Source: Paenibacillus glycanilyticus (GTDB taxonomy: Bacteria; Bacillota; Bacilli; Paenibacillales; Paenibacillaceae). Taken from it: a stretch of 64,000 bases of DNA. The position numbers and the translations under genes are program-made. The stretch lies in the NCBI RefSeq assembly GCF_030161375.1, contig NZ_BSSQ01000004.1, forward strand, positions 124,001 to 188,000, given 5' to 3'. The notes beneath the pieces are model-generated. The model saw only the letters and a program-made list of their open reading frames with translations. It was not told the origin of the DNA and made no database searches. This document shows positions 63,187 through 64,000 of this stretch, in pieces; the first letter of the stretch is position 1, and each line of letters opens with the position of its first letter.

Positions 63187-63729
63187 ATGAACACGGTTTT
63201 AGGTACGTAACGTCTTACTCTGAGATTGTTGGAGCCGGGTGATGCGGAAGCGATTCAAAGTCTGGCAAATGATAAGGAACTAGCTGATACGACGCTTGGC
63301 ATTCCTCATCCTTATCCGGAAGGAGCGGCATTTCATTTTGTCCAAGCACGGCGCGATGCTGCGCTTCGTGGAGATGGGTATTCGTTTGCAGTCAAGCGTA
63401 AGGAGGATGGAGCGTTTCTAGGCATAGTCGGGCTGCATGTGAACAAAACGCATCATATGGGGGAACTCGCTTATTGGATTGGCAAACCTTATTGGAGAAA
63501 CGGGTATTGCTCGGAAGCTGCAGAACGGGTTCTCCAATTCGCGTTTGATGAGTTAATGCTGAACCGAGTCTATGCTGCGGCCATGACCCGAAATCCGGCT
63601 TCGTATAAGGTAATGGAGAAGATCGGCATGAAATTCGAAGGTATTCTCCGCAGCCATATTCGAAAAGGAGAGTGCTACGAGGATTTGAGGCATTATGGTC
63701 TTCTAAGGACGGATGCTCGTGGCTATTAA
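63187..63729 (+). pseudogene. GNAT-family N-acetyltransferase interrupted by an early TAA codon
   Basis: GGAGGG and ATG at 63187 open a frame encoding MNTVLGT, then TAA at 63208-63210, then RLTLRLLEPGDAEAIQSLAN in the same frame through 63729. In RimJ/RimL-like GNAT proteins the N-terminus commonly reads xTERLxLR, so the TAA stands where Glu (GAA) is expected. The remaining 167 residues keep the full acetyltransferase fold (YWIGKPYWRNGYCSEAAERVLQFAF, RNPASYKVMEKIGMKFEG). Either the gene is inactive, or translation restarts at TTG 63226 with loss of the first beta strand, or a sequencing error is present. Confidence 0.75.
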
Positions 63730-63774
63730 TCTTCCAGTTTAGCCCTTTTGGCCTCTATGTTCCAAATTTTACTG

Positions 63775-63783
63775 TGCTATGAT
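63775..63783 (+). promoter_or_regulatory. Possible extended -10 promoter
   Basis: TGCTATGAT at 63775-63783 lies in the 105-base gap before the last gene. No good -35 was seen. Confidence 0.3.
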
Positions 63784-63834
63784 GAAGCATGGATTACTTA
63801 CCTATCAGGCTAGAGCGAAAGGGGAACCATAAGA

Positions 63835-64000
63835 ATGTTATTTGCAGACCACACAGGAGGCATTCCTTACGCGAAGGATCCTGCCGTTGTTAAGTTTAAA
63901 GGTACTTATTATTTGTACTATTCTCGCAGACCGCAGGAAGACGGGCGCTGGGGAATTGGGGTTGCAACCAGCACGGATCTGGACAATTGGGACAAAATCG
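63835..64000 (+). CDS. GH43-like five-bladed glycosidase, N-terminal start only (runs off window)
   Basis: ATG at 63835 follows AAAGGGGA. The first 55 residues (FADHTGGIPYAKDPAVVKFKGTYYLYYS, then GIGVATSTDLDNWDKI) match the first blade of GH43/GH32-type hydrolases, where DPAVVKF holds a catalytic Asp. There is no signal peptide, so it would be cytoplasmic. Whether it is an arabinosidase, xylosidase or other enzyme cannot be told. The rest lies beyond 64000. Confidence 0.75.
   Translation, partial: MLFADHTGGIPYAKDPAVVKFKGTYYLYYSRRPQEDGRWGIGVATSTDLDNWDKI

Noticed and set aside
1-64000. CRISPR arrays, tRNA, rRNA, riboswitches or prophage
   Set aside because: No regularly spaced repeats, no cloverleaf, rRNA segment, known riboswitch core or phage genes were recognised.

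Overview
The window looks like chromosomal DNA of a Paenibacillus-type Firmicute that lives on plant or algal polysaccharides. Ribosome-binding sites are strong (AGGAGG-like) and TTG/GTG starts are frequent. Sugar importers of the LplB/YtcP type come without their own ATPase, regulators are YesM/YesN- and AraC-like with Cache sensors, CcpA (cre) boxes are present, and many secreted or cytoplasmic glycan-active proteins are encoded. The species assignment is inference from style and gene content. No rRNA, tRNA, CRISPR array, plasmid or phage functions were seen.

Layout. 1-1563: end of a GH38-type alpha-mannosidase and an SGNH hydrolase. 2042-11387: a three-gene sugar importer, then three tandem secreted discoidin-tailed proteins of little-known function. 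11.4 and 22.5-22.8 kb: two inverted degenerate copies of one repeat, probably transposase debris, bracketing 12.0-22.4 kb. Inside the bracket are a nicotianamine-synthase-like (CntL-like) gene, a LysE exporter with an AraC regulator, and a YesM/YesN two-component system followed by a cre-overlapped promoter, a second importer and an unassigned hydrolase. 22864-34778: a Gfo/Idh/MocA protein, a membrane-bound AraC regulator, and a divergent third importer with a 1525-residue secreted beta-helix protein. 35011-40669 (minus): RhaM-like, GH2 and alginate-lyase-fold genes in a coupled operon. 40817-45864: two AraC regulators, a GHL6-type hydrolase and a class C serine hydrolase. 45987-47560: an AdhA/AdhR-like aldehyde-stress pair with two matching operators. 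47812-51483: a large secreted GH30 enzyme under twin cre-like boxes. 51646-62490: a Cache-AraC regulator, a complete Dpp/Opp-type importer and two cytoplasmic sulfatases. 62555-64000: a PPOX-fold stress protein, a GNAT gene broken by an early stop, and the start of a GH43-like enzyme.

How it works together (inference). Each importer appears to serve its own glycan fragment and sits beside the regulator that would sense it. Secreted enzymes (GH30, beta-helix protein, discoidin-tailed proteins) would act outside; GH2, GHL6, alginate-lyase-fold enzyme, mannosidase and both sulfatases lack signal peptides and would finish degradation inside. The most distinctive unit is the Dpp-type importer joined to two intracellular sulfatases, a candidate route for taking up sulfated oligosaccharides before desulfation.
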